From the NCBI GenBank assembly GCA_947471985.1, contig CANIZL010000006.1, positions 40,155 to 104,154 on the forward strand: a stretch of 64,000 nt of DNA. Direction: 5' to 3'. The notes beneath the pieces were generated by a model. It saw nothing but the letters and a program-made list of their open reading frames with translations, ran no database searches and was not told where the DNA came from. This DNA comes from Verrucomicrobiota bacterium (GTDB lineage: Bacteria; Verrucomicrobiota; Verrucomicrobiia; Limisphaerales; UBA9464). Positions 51,953-60,807 of this stretch are shown here, piece by piece (position 1 is the first letter of the stretch; the number at the start of each line of letters is the position of its first letter). The position numbers and the translations under genes were made by a program.

Positions 51953-53372
51953 CCGGGTCGGTGGCAACGGATGGCGGGGCATTGTCCAAGCCCACCACCG
52001 CCGGATCGCCGTACAAGGTGAACGTGCCCACGCGTTCGATGCGGACATCGAGCAACTGGCCGCGGTGGCGTTCGTTTCCGTCAAAGATCACGATCTTATT
52101 GCAGCGGGTGCGGCCTTCGTACCGGGCCGCGTTCCGTCGGCTCGGGCCCTCCACCAGAATCTGCACGGTGCGCCCCACGAGGGCGTGAAACTTGGCGATG
52201 CCCACGGCATTCACCACGTCCAAAAGACGTCGATGACGTTCCTCGATCACGGCATCGGGCAGTTGATCCGGCAGGGCCGCGGCGGGGGTGTCGCGGCGGG
52301 GCGAATATTTGAAAACGTACGCCATGTCGAACCCCACCGCTTCCACCAGACTGAGGGTCTCCGCGAAATCCTCCTCGGTCTCGCCCGGAAAACCCACGAT
52401 GATATCGGTGCTCACCCCAATGCCGGGCTTGGAGGTCCGCAATTGCTGGATGATCTCGAGATACCGCTCCCGCGTGTAGCCCCGGTGCATCAGCTTGAGC
52501 AGGCGATTGGATCCGGATTGCACCGGCAGGTGGGCGTTCTCCACGAGCTTGGGCAGACGGGCGAAAGCCTCGATGAGATCGGCCCCGTAGCCCTTGGGAT
52601 GCGGGGAGGTGAAGCGCAGCCGTTGCAAGCCTTCGATGGCGTGGACGGCTTCGATCAATTGCACGAAGGCACCGCGACCGTTTACCACGGGATAATCCCG
52701 TTTGCCGTAGCTGGTGACGATCTGTCCGAGCAGGGTGATTTCCTTAACTCCCCGAGCGACGAGAGCCCGGGCCTCGGCGACGATTTCCTCAATCGGCCGG
52801 CTGCGTTCCTCGCCCCGTGTGCTGGGGACGATGCAGAAGGTGCAGTGCTGATTGCAGCCCTGCATGATGCTGACAAAGGCGCTGATCTGGGCTGGGACGG
52901 ATGGCGGCCGGATTTCGCCGGGCGTTCCGGGAGTCTCCGCGAGTACGAGGTGTTCGCGAATGGTATTCTGGCTACCGGCTTCCTCGGCGGTGTCCACGAC
53001 CCGACGGGCCGTGCCGGCGAGCAAGGCTTCGACGTGGTCGGCGGTGCGGTGGAATTTCTGGGTGCCGATGACCAGGTCCAGTCCGGGCATCTGCTCCAGC
53101 AGTTCGGCGCCCCGGCTCTGGGCCATGCACCCGAGGAAACCGAATTTCTGTCCGGTCTTCTGCTTCTTCGCCACACCGATCAGCGATTGCATTTTGCCCA
53201 GCGCCTTCTGTTCGGCGAGGTCGCGGACCGAACAGGTATTGAGCAGGACGACGTCGGCGGTTTGTTCGTTGGCCGCGAGGGTGTGACCGCGCGCGACGAG
53301 TTGGGCGGACACCGCCTCACTGTCGCGCTCGTTCATCTGACAACCGTAGGTTTTGACGTAGACGCTCGGCAT
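51945..53372 (-). CDS. miaB: tRNA-2-methylthio-N6-dimethylallyladenosine synthase
   Basis: A 475-residue radical-SAM methylthiotransferase that converts i6A37 to ms2i6A37 in tRNA. UPF0004 domain: MPSVYVKTYGCQMNERDSE, with cluster Cys11, Cys47 and Cys82. Radical SAM: GCNQHCTFC (Cys173/177/180). A C-terminal TRAM-like domain follows (~405-460). MiaB is favoured over RimO or MtaB because of the TYGCQMN and NTCSVR motifs. The start is set at the ATG at 53372; a version seven residues longer is possible. It is convergent with xth, with overlapping ends. Confidence 0.95.
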   Translation of the reverse strand: MPSVYVKTYGCQMNERDSEAVSAQLVARGHTLAANEQTADVVLLNTCSVRDLAEQKALGKMQSLIGVAKKQKTGQKFGFLGCMAQSRGAELLEQMPGLDLVIGTQKFHRTADHVEALLAGTARRVVDTAEEAGSQNTIREHLVLAETPGTPGEIRPPSVPAQISAFVSIMQGCNQHCTFCIVPSTRGEERSRPIEEIVAEARALVARGVKEITLLGQIVTSYGKRDYPVVNGRGAFVQLIEAVHAIEGLQRLRFTSPHPKGYGADLIEAFARLPKLVENAHLPVQSGSNRLLKLMHRGYTRERYLEIIQQLRTSKPGIGVSTDIIVGFPGETEEDFAETLSLVEAVGFDMAYVFKYSPRRDTPAAALPDQLPDAVIEERHRRLLDVVNAVGIAKFHALVGRTVQILVEGPSRRNAARYEGRTRCNKIVIFDGNERHRGQLLDVRIERVGTFTLYGDPAVVGLDNAPPSVATDPAI

Positions 53373-53428
53373 GGTGCGAAAAAGCGGCCGCACGCTAGCG
53401 GAAACTCCCGTGATGAACAGCGAAGAAG

Positions 53429-54838
53429 CTAGGCCAGCACGCCCTTCACGACCTCACCCGCCACATCGGTCAGGCGGAAATCCCGCCCGCTGTACCGATA
53501 CGTCAGGCGTTCGTGATCCAATCCCATGAGGTGCAGGATGGTGGCGTGGAAGTCGTGCACGTGCACCGGGTCGCGGCCCACGTTGATGCCGTAGTCGTCG
53601 GATTCCCCGTAGACCGTGCCGGGCTTCACGCCGGCGCCGGCCAGCCATGAGGAGAACACCCAGTGATGATGCTCCCGGCCGCGGGCATCGGCCGCTGCGT
53701 TGAACGGCGTCCGACCGAACTCCGTGGTCCAGACCACCAGAGTGTCGTCCAGCATCCCGCGGGCCTTCAAATCCTGCAGCAGGCCCGCGACGGCCTGGTC
53801 CACATTCCGCGCCAGGGGCGTATGCGTGAGCATGTCGCCGTGCGCGTCCCAGTTGTCGGAGGAACCGACATCGATCAATTCCACGAACCGCACGCCCCGT
53901 TCGGCGAGGCGACGGGCCATCAGGCATTGCCAGGCAAAGCCCTGGGTGCTGCCGCGTTCGAGCCCGTATAATTTCAACGTGGCGTCGGATTCCCGGGACA
54001 AATCCAGCACCTCGGGCATTTCCGCCTGCATGCCGAAGGCGGTTTCGAAGGACTTCATCCGGGCGGACAGCAGGGCGTCCTCGGGGCGCTCCGCGAGGTG
54101 CCGGGCATTCATCTTCGCCATCAGGCCAAGTTCCAGCTCCTGCAACCGCGAGTTGTCCACCCGGCGACGGATATTGGCCACGGGATCGGCTCCGGGGCTG
54201 ACCAAGGTGCCCTGGTGTGCGCCGGGCAGAAAATCCGAGGCCCACACCTGGCTGCCGGCATAGGGCGTTTTGGGGGCGATGACGATGAATGACGGCAGGT
54301 TGCGATTCTCCGTGCCCAATCCGTAACTGGCCCACGCGCCGATGCTGGGGCGGGCGAAGGTGAAGGAGCCAGTGTGAATCCCGAGGGTGGCCTCGTAGTG
54401 ATTCGTGTGATCCGACTTCATGGACCGGATCACGCACAGGTCGTCCACACACTTGGCCATGTGCGGGAAAAGATTGCTGACCTCCGTGCCGGACTGACCG
54501 TGCCGCGCGAACTCCCATTGAGGGCGCTTCAGGTACATGTTGAAGCTGCCTTTGCGGCCCTGGAATTCGTTCACGGCCACCGTTTTCCCCGCGTCGGCGA
54601 AGAGTTTGGGGCGATGATCCCAGGAATCGATGTGGGATACGCCGCCGCTCATGTAGAGGAAGATGACCCGCTTGGCCTTGGGGGCGTGGTGGGGTCGCTT
54701 GGGAGCGAGAGGATCTGACGTCGAAGCGCTGTCCTCGGCGAGCAGCTGGGAGACCAGTCCGGGAAACAACAGCGAGCCGCCGGCGAGTGAACGCAGGAAG
54801 GTGCGACGATTCCGGTCGAAGGCGGCTCCGGTGGTCAT
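53429..54838 (-). CDS. DUF1501 family protein (second copy)
   Basis: A 469-residue Tat-exported protein (leader RNRRTFLRSLAGGSLLFPG). The DUF1501 core shows AKRVIFLYMSGGVSHIDSWD, VVWTTEFGRTPFNAAADARG, REHHHWVFSSWLAGAGVK and a C-terminal HATILHLMGLDHERLTYRY block. It resembles the protein at 14244 in plan but differs in detail; here the pre-active-site segment is SGGVSHIDSWD rather than AGAASHLDLFD. It lies 124 bp downstream of its DUF1549/1553 partner and may also have its own promoter at 54848-54876. Confidence 0.92.
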   Translation of the reverse strand: MTTGAAFDRNRRTFLRSLAGGSLLFPGLVSQLLAEDSASTSDPLAPKRPHHAPKAKRVIFLYMSGGVSHIDSWDHRPKLFADAGKTVAVNEFQGRKGSFNMYLKRPQWEFARHGQSGTEVSNLFPHMAKCVDDLCVIRSMKSDHTNHYEATLGIHTGSFTFARPSIGAWASYGLGTENRNLPSFIVIAPKTPYAGSQVWASDFLPGAHQGTLVSPGADPVANIRRRVDNSRLQELELGLMAKMNARHLAERPEDALLSARMKSFETAFGMQAEMPEVLDLSRESDATLKLYGLERGSTQGFAWQCLMARRLAERGVRFVELIDVGSSDNWDAHGDMLTHTPLARNVDQAVAGLLQDLKARGMLDDTLVVWTTEFGRTPFNAAADARGREHHHWVFSSWLAGAGVKPGTVYGESDDYGINVGRDPVHVHDFHATILHLMGLDHERLTYRYSGRDFRLTDVAGEVVKGVLA

Positions 54839-54847
54839 GCGAAATTG

Positions 54848-54876
54848 AAGCTACAGCAATTGCGCCACGCCGGAAA
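54848..54876 (-). promoter_or_regulatory. Candidate promoter TTTCCG-N17-TAGCTT before second DUF1501 gene
   Basis: On the minus strand TTTCCG (54871-54876) and TAGCTT (54848-54853) are exactly 17 bp apart, 9 bp before the ATG at 54838. The intergenic gap (124 bp) is much larger than in the first pair (6 bp), so separate expression is plausible. Confidence 0.35.
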
Positions 54877-54962
54877 GACTCCCGGTGGAGGAAATGCGGA
54901 CGCAGAGCGCAAATTTTGCTGTGGGAATTGGAGGTTCATGCGGCGGTGCGGTTGGGGATCAC

Positions 54963-57900
54963 TCAGTCCACGTGGACAAATTCGTTGCTTCCCAAGAGGC
55001 TGCGGGCAAAGGCGGCGAGGGCGGTGGTGCTGTCGGTCTTCGCTTCGCCTGCCGGCAGTTCCGCCTGATACGCGATCAGAAATTCCCGCGCCTCCGTTTG
55101 TTCGAGTTCCCGCGGCGGGCGACCCAGCGTCCAGTCATAGGCCAGGGCAATCTGTTCGACCGGCGTTCCGGCTACCTTTTGAAGGCGGACCGCCAGATCC
55201 CGCGATTTGGCGTGAACGAACGGGTCGTTCATAAAATAAAGCGCCTGCGTGGGAACCGTGGATTGACTTCGGGTGGGCGTGCTGCCGTTCGGATCCGCGC
55301 CGTCGAACAAGGCGAGGAACGGATGCCGCTTCAGCCGCGGGGTCATCAGGTAAATGCTGCGCTGTTGATGATCGTAGGTCGCATTGAACGGTCCGTGTTG
55401 CGTGTAGCCCCAGCTCGTGGAGGCCGGGAAGGCGTGCCCCTTTCCGGGCGTGCGATCCAGGTCGCCGCTGATCAACAAAATCGCGTCGCGCAGGGCCTCC
55501 GCTTCCAGGCGGCGGCGGTTGAAGCCCGCGTACAACGTGGAGGTGGCGGCGTCGCCCGATACCGCCGACTGCTGGTAGGTGGCCGAGTTCATGATCAAGC
55601 GGTGCATCGCTTTGATCGACCAGCCGCGCTGGCGGAATTGGGTGGCCAGGTGATCGAGGAGTTCCGGATGCGTCGGGCGCTGCCCGCGGATGCCGAAATC
55701 ATTTGGGGTGGCCACCAGTCCGCGGCCGAAATGGTACTGCCAGATCCGATTGGCCATCACCCGCGCCGTCAGCGGGTTCTGCGGGCGGGTCAACCACTCC
55801 GCCAGTTCCCGCCGGCCACTGCCGCGCGCGGACGCCGGGAGTTGGTCGCCGCCGAGGATCTGGAGGAAACCGCGCGGAACTTCCGCGCCCAGTTTGTCCG
55901 GCTCGCCCCGGAGTTGCACCCGGGAATTGCGGGGCGTTCCTTCCACCACCGCATAGGTCAGCTCCGAAGGTCCACTCACCAGGGCAGCGTTCAATTCCTG
56001 CCGGGCCTGATCCAGCTCCGCTTGCAGGGCCGCGAGATCCCGCCGCAAGGCCTGCACCCGGACGAGGCGCTCGCGGGGGGCTTCCGTGACGCCCGGGGCG
56101 ATTGCGTCCAAGGTAGCGTACGGCGCGGTGCCCACCGCAAAGTTGTCGCTGTCCACGTCGGGGCGGACGCCTCCGATGTGCCCGTAGCTGTCGATGAAGG
56201 TGTAATCGATCACGCCATCCCACCCGCTCGCCAAGGCACCCTTGAATCGAGTCTGGCTCGTGGGCGTGGCGATCGTTCCGGTGTAGGTTTTGCCCCGCAG
56301 ATCCAAAGTCAGTTGGATTTGATACCATTGCTGCGGTTGGAGTGGCTGGATGCTGGTGCGGACGTCCCCGCTGCGTTGGAAGAATTCCCGGCTGTTGAAG
56401 AATAATTCAATGGCCGGCGATCCACCGGGTCCGTGGCCCAGGTAGTAACGCCACGAACCGGCACCGTCCGAGGCGCCGCAGCGGACATCGAAGGAGACCT
56501 GCAGCGTTTCCGTTTGAGCCGCTTTCCACGGAGTGCCCAAGGTTTGACCAAAGCCCTGGTACACGGCGCCTCCGGGCAGGTGCAGTCCGACCGTGCCGGG
56601 CGCATAAATGTTCCGATACGGGCTCTGCGCTGCCGTGGCGATCCGGACACTGCTGTTCGGTCCGGGATTCCACGGCTTGGTGGGCGCGGTGTCGGCGGTT
56701 TGCAGTTCGAGATCGCCGTCGATGCCCGTGGCCTGTTGCAGTTCCGCGGTCAAAGCAGCGATCGTGGGCTCGCTCTTCGGCGTGGGTACGGCGGGGAGGA
56801 TCGGCGCGGGAATCTCGGTCGGTCGAACGGCGAGATTGTCGAGTTCGAGTCCGGGCGTCGGCGCGGTTTGTCCCGCGAGGGATTCCACTCCGACGTAATC
56901 GAGCGATCCATTCCAGCCCGGCAGGAGGGGTTGCTCCGGCATGGCCTGGGTGCCGTGGGCATCGGTGATGCGTCCCGTCAGGGTGCGGCGCCCGAGATCC
57001 AACGCGAGCTGGACGTTGTGCCACACGCCGGTGGGGAGGTGGCCCACGTCCGTTCGTCCGCCGTTGGTTCCGGTGGATTGGAGCGTGCCGGGGAGGAGCA
57101 CCAGTTCCACGGCCGGTGACACGGTTGGAGTCCCCGTGGCCGGGACGATTCGCGAGCCCAACCAGATTCGGTGGGCCCCGGTGTTCGTTGCGCCTTCGCG
57201 ACCGAGCCGGACGTCGAAGTTAACGTGAATCACTCCGCCCTCGGTGTGGCTGCGACGCGGATAGATCGATTGACCAAACCAATAGGCCGGACTGCCGGCG
57301 GCCATCGAGGCGCCCACCTTGCCCGAGGGAAACAAATTTCGGAATGGACTTTGGGCCTCGCCGGTGATGGCGATGGGTCCGTCATAAATCCACGGCGAAA
57401 CCAGCACACCGCGGCTGCCCCCCGCGGCGGCGGCCTGCATTTCGAAATCGCCGTCCATGTCGGTGAGGGATCGCAGGACGGCGGAGGCGACCGATTGTTG
57501 GTTCCGCTCCAATTTCCGCAGCAGCGTGCCCAGGCGTCCGTCGAAACGATTCCACGCCATCTGCGCCTCGGTCGGCGGCTCCAGCGAAACCATCGAGCGA
57601 TACTTCTGCTTTTGCTCCGAGCCGGGAAAGGCGTAGCGACTGCTCTCGAAGATTCCGTACAGCGCGTAGTAGTCGGTCGTCGGAATGGGATCGTATTTGT
57701 GATCGTGGCAGCGGGCGCAGCCGAGGCTCAGGCCGAGTACGGTCTGACCAAGATTGTCGATCGTGTCCTGGATCGTCAGGTGGTGGTAGTTCTCGGAATC
57801 AAAACCAAAGCGGCGGGAGACGGCCAGGTAGCCGGTGGCGGTGACGCATTCCGCGTAACGTTCCCGTGGGGCGTCGGCGGCCAGGATGTCGCCCGCAATC

Positions 57901-58472
57901 TGCTCCCGCAGGAACACGTCATAGGGCTTGTCGGCATTGAGCGCGTTGATGACGTAGTTGCGATAGTGCCACGCCGTGGGCACCGGGTAATCCGCCGTCT
58001 CACCCGCCGTGTCGGCATAGCGCACCACGTCCAGCCAGTGACGGGCCCAATGCTCGCCGTAGTGGGGCGAACTTAGGAGCCGGTCGATCACGCGGGAAAA
58101 CGCCGCTGAGGAATCATCGGCCAGGAACGCGTCGATATCCGCGGGTTCCGGTGGCAATCCGGTGAGGTCAAACGTGGCGCGTCGGATCAGAGCGCGCTTG
58201 TTGGCGGGGGCGGTCGGATGCCGGCCGGCGGCTTCGAGGGGTTGAAGGATGAAGGCATCCAGATCCGCGCGCGGCCAGGCGGTATCGCGCACGGCCGGGG
58301 GTGGGGGATTCTGAATCGGTTGAAACGCCCAATGCGGTGTGCCTGGCGCCGCGGTCACCGGGGATCCCGGTCCGGTGGCGAGCAGGGCCAGTCCGCACCA
58401 CGCGGGCACGACACCCCGCCACCGGGACCAGAAACCTCGGGGTGTCGAACCCGGACGGGGGTGTTGCTTCAT
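54963..58472 (-). CDS. DUF1549/DUF1553 protein with two LamG-like inserts
   Basis: A 1,169-residue exported protein. A hydrophobic leader (~20-42) precedes DUF1549 (~65-280: FDLTGLPPEPADIDAFL, YGEHWARHWLDVVRYADTAG) with a haem-like CARCH (252-256). Two related beta-sandwich (LamG/concanavalin-like) segments follow (~335-550 and ~580-785), each introduced by G-D-F-E-M-Q or G-D-L-E-L-Q and an A-Q-S-P-F/Y-R-N motif. A coiled coil (~800-832) leads into DUF1553 (~865-1169: NRIWQYHFGRGLV, TPNDFG, ending EFVHVD). The start was set at the ATG at 58472, ahead of the leader. It is paired with the downstream DUF1501 gene. Confidence 0.92.
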   Translation of the reverse strand: MKQHPRPGSTPRGFWSRWRGVVPAWCGLALLATGPGSPVTAAPGTPHWAFQPIQNPPPPAVRDTAWPRADLDAFILQPLEAAGRHPTAPANKRALIRRATFDLTGLPPEPADIDAFLADDSSAAFSRVIDRLLSSPHYGEHWARHWLDVVRYADTAGETADYPVPTAWHYRNYVINALNADKPYDVFLREQIAGDILAADAPRERYAECVTATGYLAVSRRFGFDSENYHHLTIQDTIDNLGQTVLGLSLGCARCHDHKYDPIPTTDYYALYGIFESSRYAFPGSEQKQKYRSMVSLEPPTEAQMAWNRFDGRLGTLLRKLERNQQSVASAVLRSLTDMDGDFEMQAAAAGGSRGVLVSPWIYDGPIAITGEAQSPFRNLFPSGKVGASMAAGSPAYWFGQSIYPRRSHTEGGVIHVNFDVRLGREGATNTGAHRIWLGSRIVPATGTPTVSPAVELVLLPGTLQSTGTNGGRTDVGHLPTGVWHNVQLALDLGRRTLTGRITDAHGTQAMPEQPLLPGWNGSLDYVGVESLAGQTAPTPGLELDNLAVRPTEIPAPILPAVPTPKSEPTIAALTAELQQATGIDGDLELQTADTAPTKPWNPGPNSSVRIATAAQSPYRNIYAPGTVGLHLPGGAVYQGFGQTLGTPWKAAQTETLQVSFDVRCGASDGAGSWRYYLGHGPGGSPAIELFFNSREFFQRSGDVRTSIQPLQPQQWYQIQLTLDLRGKTYTGTIATPTSQTRFKGALASGWDGVIDYTFIDSYGHIGGVRPDVDSDNFAVGTAPYATLDAIAPGVTEAPRERLVRVQALRRDLAALQAELDQARQELNAALVSGPSELTYAVVEGTPRNSRVQLRGEPDKLGAEVPRGFLQILGGDQLPASARGSGRRELAEWLTRPQNPLTARVMANRIWQYHFGRGLVATPNDFGIRGQRPTHPELLDHLATQFRQRGWSIKAMHRLIMNSATYQQSAVSGDAATSTLYAGFNRRRLEAEALRDAILLISGDLDRTPGKGHAFPASTSWGYTQHGPFNATYDHQQRSIYLMTPRLKRHPFLALFDGADPNGSTPTRSQSTVPTQALYFMNDPFVHAKSRDLAVRLQKVAGTPVEQIALAYDWTLGRPPRELEQTEAREFLIAYQAELPAGEAKTDSTTALAAFARSLLGSNEFVHVD

Positions 58473-58543
58473 GAGCTGAGGAAGCCTGCACGAAGCCCGG
58501 GAGGCAATCGGATTTCCGGCCAAATTGCCTGTGAAATCCGGCC

Positions 58544-59698
58544 CTACGGACGACTCGCCGCGGCGTCGCCCGGTTCGCGCATGGTGTCCACGTCGAGTCC
58601 GTTCCGGGTACACCACGCGGCGTAGGCCAGGGGACTGAGTTCACCGGGCTTGCTATCGCTGCGGCCGGCCCAGAAGACGTCGGTGTGACTGACGGAAATT
58701 CCGGCGTCGACGAGGTGCTCGGTGATGGCGGCCTGATGGGCGAGGAGGGACTCCTTGTCGGCACCGAGCGCGATGCCCATCACGTTCGCGTCCTGGAACG
58801 CGGGTCCGCCTTCGCGCCAGCCGGTCTGGGTCATGATGTGGTGCCGGCCAATTTCGCGACCGGCCTCCACTTCCCGACCGCGGGGCACCGACCACAGGAA
58901 CAAGGCGTTGAGCTTGGTCACCCGCTCGCCGGTGGGAGCGGTTTTGACGGTCTCCTTGATCGCACTGAAGCGTCCGAGGACCCCTCGCTGGGTCAGGGCT
59001 TCGGCGACCTGGAAGAATTTGGAAAGGCTCAGGCCCGCTTCGTTGGCGCGACCCTGCCACAGGTTGGTGCCCAATTCATCGGCCGTGAATTCGCGGGTGA
59101 CGGCGGTGAGCACCTGCCATTCCTGCTCGTTCAAGCGGAGGACTCCGACATCACTCGCCTCGGCCTGCGCCTGGGCCCGACTTCCGGGCTCGGTGTCGCG
59201 GCGGCGGGCCTGACCCACGCCGAGCGTGAACAGCTTGCGCACGGGCATCAGCCGGTAGCCTTCGGCCTGGATCTTCTCGGCCAGCCACTCGGCGTGGTGG
59301 TTAAGGGAGAAACCCTGGGGGATTTTCAGCACGCTCCACAGGGTGAAATTCGGCTCATCCGATTCGTTATCGCTGTGACGTTCGATCACCTGACTGGTGA
59401 AGGGGTCCTGGCTGAAGAGAAAGTCGAAGGCGGCCTCGACCTGTTCGGCCGGCACCTGCCACGCACACAGCACACCGTCGGCGGCACCGCTGGCAAGGGG
59501 GGCTTGATGGATACGACGGAGGACGCCGCCATCCAGGCACGCCCGGAGTCGGTCGATGACCACCTCCTGGGTGATGCCGGTGAGGCGGGCGATTTCGGCC
59601 ATGGGATTGCGTTGGAAACCGGGCAGACGCTCCCCGGTGGAGCCCAGAATGCGGGCGGTGATCGGATCGGTGGGATCCGTGGGACGTGAAACAGACAT
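58544..59698 (-). CDS. Tandem Lrp/AsnC-type protein, siroheme decarboxylase-like
   Basis: A 384-residue protein with two related halves (~25-160 and ~190-350). Each has an AsnC-like winged-helix start (EIARLTGITQEVVIDRLRAC; LSKFFQVAEALTQRGVLGRF) followed by an AsnC-type alpha/beta domain with an ERHSDNES..FTLWSVL or GRHHIMTQTGW segment. That arrangement fits the AhbA/AhbB and NirD/L/G/H siroheme decarboxylase family rather than a plain transcription factor, and the two halves could correspond to fused A and B subunits. No other haem-biosynthesis gene is nearby, so a regulator role cannot be ruled out. Confidence 0.6.
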   Translation of the reverse strand: MSVSRPTDPTDPITARILGSTGERLPGFQRNPMAEIARLTGITQEVVIDRLRACLDGGVLRRIHQAPLASGAADGVLCAWQVPAEQVEAAFDFLFSQDPFTSQVIERHSDNESDEPNFTLWSVLKIPQGFSLNHHAEWLAEKIQAEGYRLMPVRKLFTLGVGQARRRDTEPGSRAQAQAEASDVGVLRLNEQEWQVLTAVTREFTADELGTNLWQGRANEAGLSLSKFFQVAEALTQRGVLGRFSAIKETVKTAPTGERVTKLNALFLWSVPRGREVEAGREIGRHHIMTQTGWREGGPAFQDANVMGIALGADKESLLAHQAAITEHLVDAGISVSHTDVFWAGRSDSKPGELSPLAYAAWCTRNGLDVDTMREPGDAAASRP

Positions 59699-59708
59699 GA
59701 AAATAAAC

Positions 59709-60308
59709 TCAGCGGAGCTGCGGGGGCGCGGGCCAGAAGGCGGAATTGCCGGCGCGTTGCGGGGCGGTTCCGTAGAGCAGGAGCACGGTCACGGCCAGTT
59801 GCCATCCGGCCATTCCCAGCCAGTAGCCGAGGCCGAAATTCCAGAGACAAAGCCCGCCCATTTGGAGGCCGCACACGCCGCCGACGAGGCCGATGATACC
59901 GAGAAACCGTTCCCAGTGGGGTTGGCGCGAGCGGGCCAACGGCACCACGGCGACCAGTACGGCGCCGAAGAACCCGGAAAATGTGGATCGCAAAAGGAAC
60001 CGCAGGGACGCCGGCGAACTGTCGTCGTAGCCCTCCGAGGCAATCTGGACGGCCCAGTGCCAGGCGAACACGCTGAGGACGATATTGGGCAGCAGCCAGC
60101 GCCAGGAAAGCGAACGGCACCACGCCAGGGGACACAAAACCGTGAGGGCGTAAAAGGCGCCGACGCCCCAATTCAACACCCACGGCTGCCTCGCGGCACC
60201 GGAGAAATCGAATTCCAGATGACCCGCCAGCCAGCTTAACAACACGGAACCCGGGACTCCCGCCAGCACGCACACTTCGCGCCAACGGTGGTTCCCGGTT
60301 GATTTCAT
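59709..60308 (-). CDS. Small integral membrane protein of unknown function
   Basis: A 199-residue protein with about six hydrophobic segments: ~12-28, 45-62, 70-90, 105-125, 135-155 and 160-182. Trp and aromatic residues are abundant at the segment ends. No family motif is recognised. Its stop lies 10 bp before the ATG of the tandem Lrp-like gene, so the two are probably co-transcribed and may be functionally linked. A CTAGATCC element (GGATCTAG on the + strand, 60312-60319) lies just before its ATG. Confidence 0.7.
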   Translation of the reverse strand: MKSTGNHRWREVCVLAGVPGSVLLSWLAGHLEFDFSGAARQPWVLNWGVGAFYALTVLCPLAWCRSLSWRWLLPNIVLSVFAWHWAVQIASEGYDDSSPASLRFLLRSTFSGFFGAVLVAVVPLARSRQPHWERFLGIIGLVGGVCGLQMGGLCLWNFGLGYWLGMAGWQLAVTVLLLYGTAPQRAGNSAFWPAPPQLR

Positions 60309-60437
60309 GACGGATCTAGGGGCGGATGCTCATCCAGCGCGACACCAGACCCGGCAGCGCGATCACGCCGCGACACTGCGACGGCTGGATGGAGCCGAGG
60401 GACGAGCGGGCGAACGCAGGGGCGGGGATGGCGGGGA

Positions 60438-60719
60438 TCATTCGACGATTTTCGGCACGACGAACAGGCCGCCCGAATGCGCCGGCGCGTTGCGCAACGC
60501 TTCCTCCGTGCTCAACGATTCCGTGACCACATCCGGACGGGTCACGTTGACCAGCGGAAACGCATGGGCTGTCGGCTCCACACCCTCGACATCGACCTCC
60601 TTGAGCTTGGCGACATAACCCAGGATGGCTTCGAGCTGGGGCCCCAGGCGGGCCTTCTCGTCCGCCGAAAGGTCTATTCGCGCCAGCTTGGCCACGTAAT
60701 CAATGTTGAAATCCGACAT
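60438..60719 (-). CDS. gatC: Asp/Glu-tRNA amidotransferase subunit C
   Basis: A 93-residue GatC, which stabilises the GatA-GatB complex that amidates misacylated Glu-tRNA(Gln)/Asp-tRNA(Asn). Characteristic features: MSDFNIDYVAKLARIDLSAD at the N-terminus, a mid L-x-x-I-L-G-Y-V, EGVEPTAHAFPLVNVTRPD, and the C-terminal FVVPKIVE. The start at the ATG at 60719 matches the family; 20 more upstream codons are open but unrelated. gatA/gatB are not adjacent here. Confidence 0.93.
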   Translation of the reverse strand: MSDFNIDYVAKLARIDLSADEKARLGPQLEAILGYVAKLKEVDVEGVEPTAHAFPLVNVTRPDVVTESLSTEEALRNAPAHSGGLFVVPKIVE

Positions 60720-60807
60720 ACCGCCAACATGCATCGGAACCGGGGGCGTGCCCAACGAGAATATTGCCGGCGTGGTCACCGGCGACCCGGCCCCGCACCG
60801 GCAGGGC

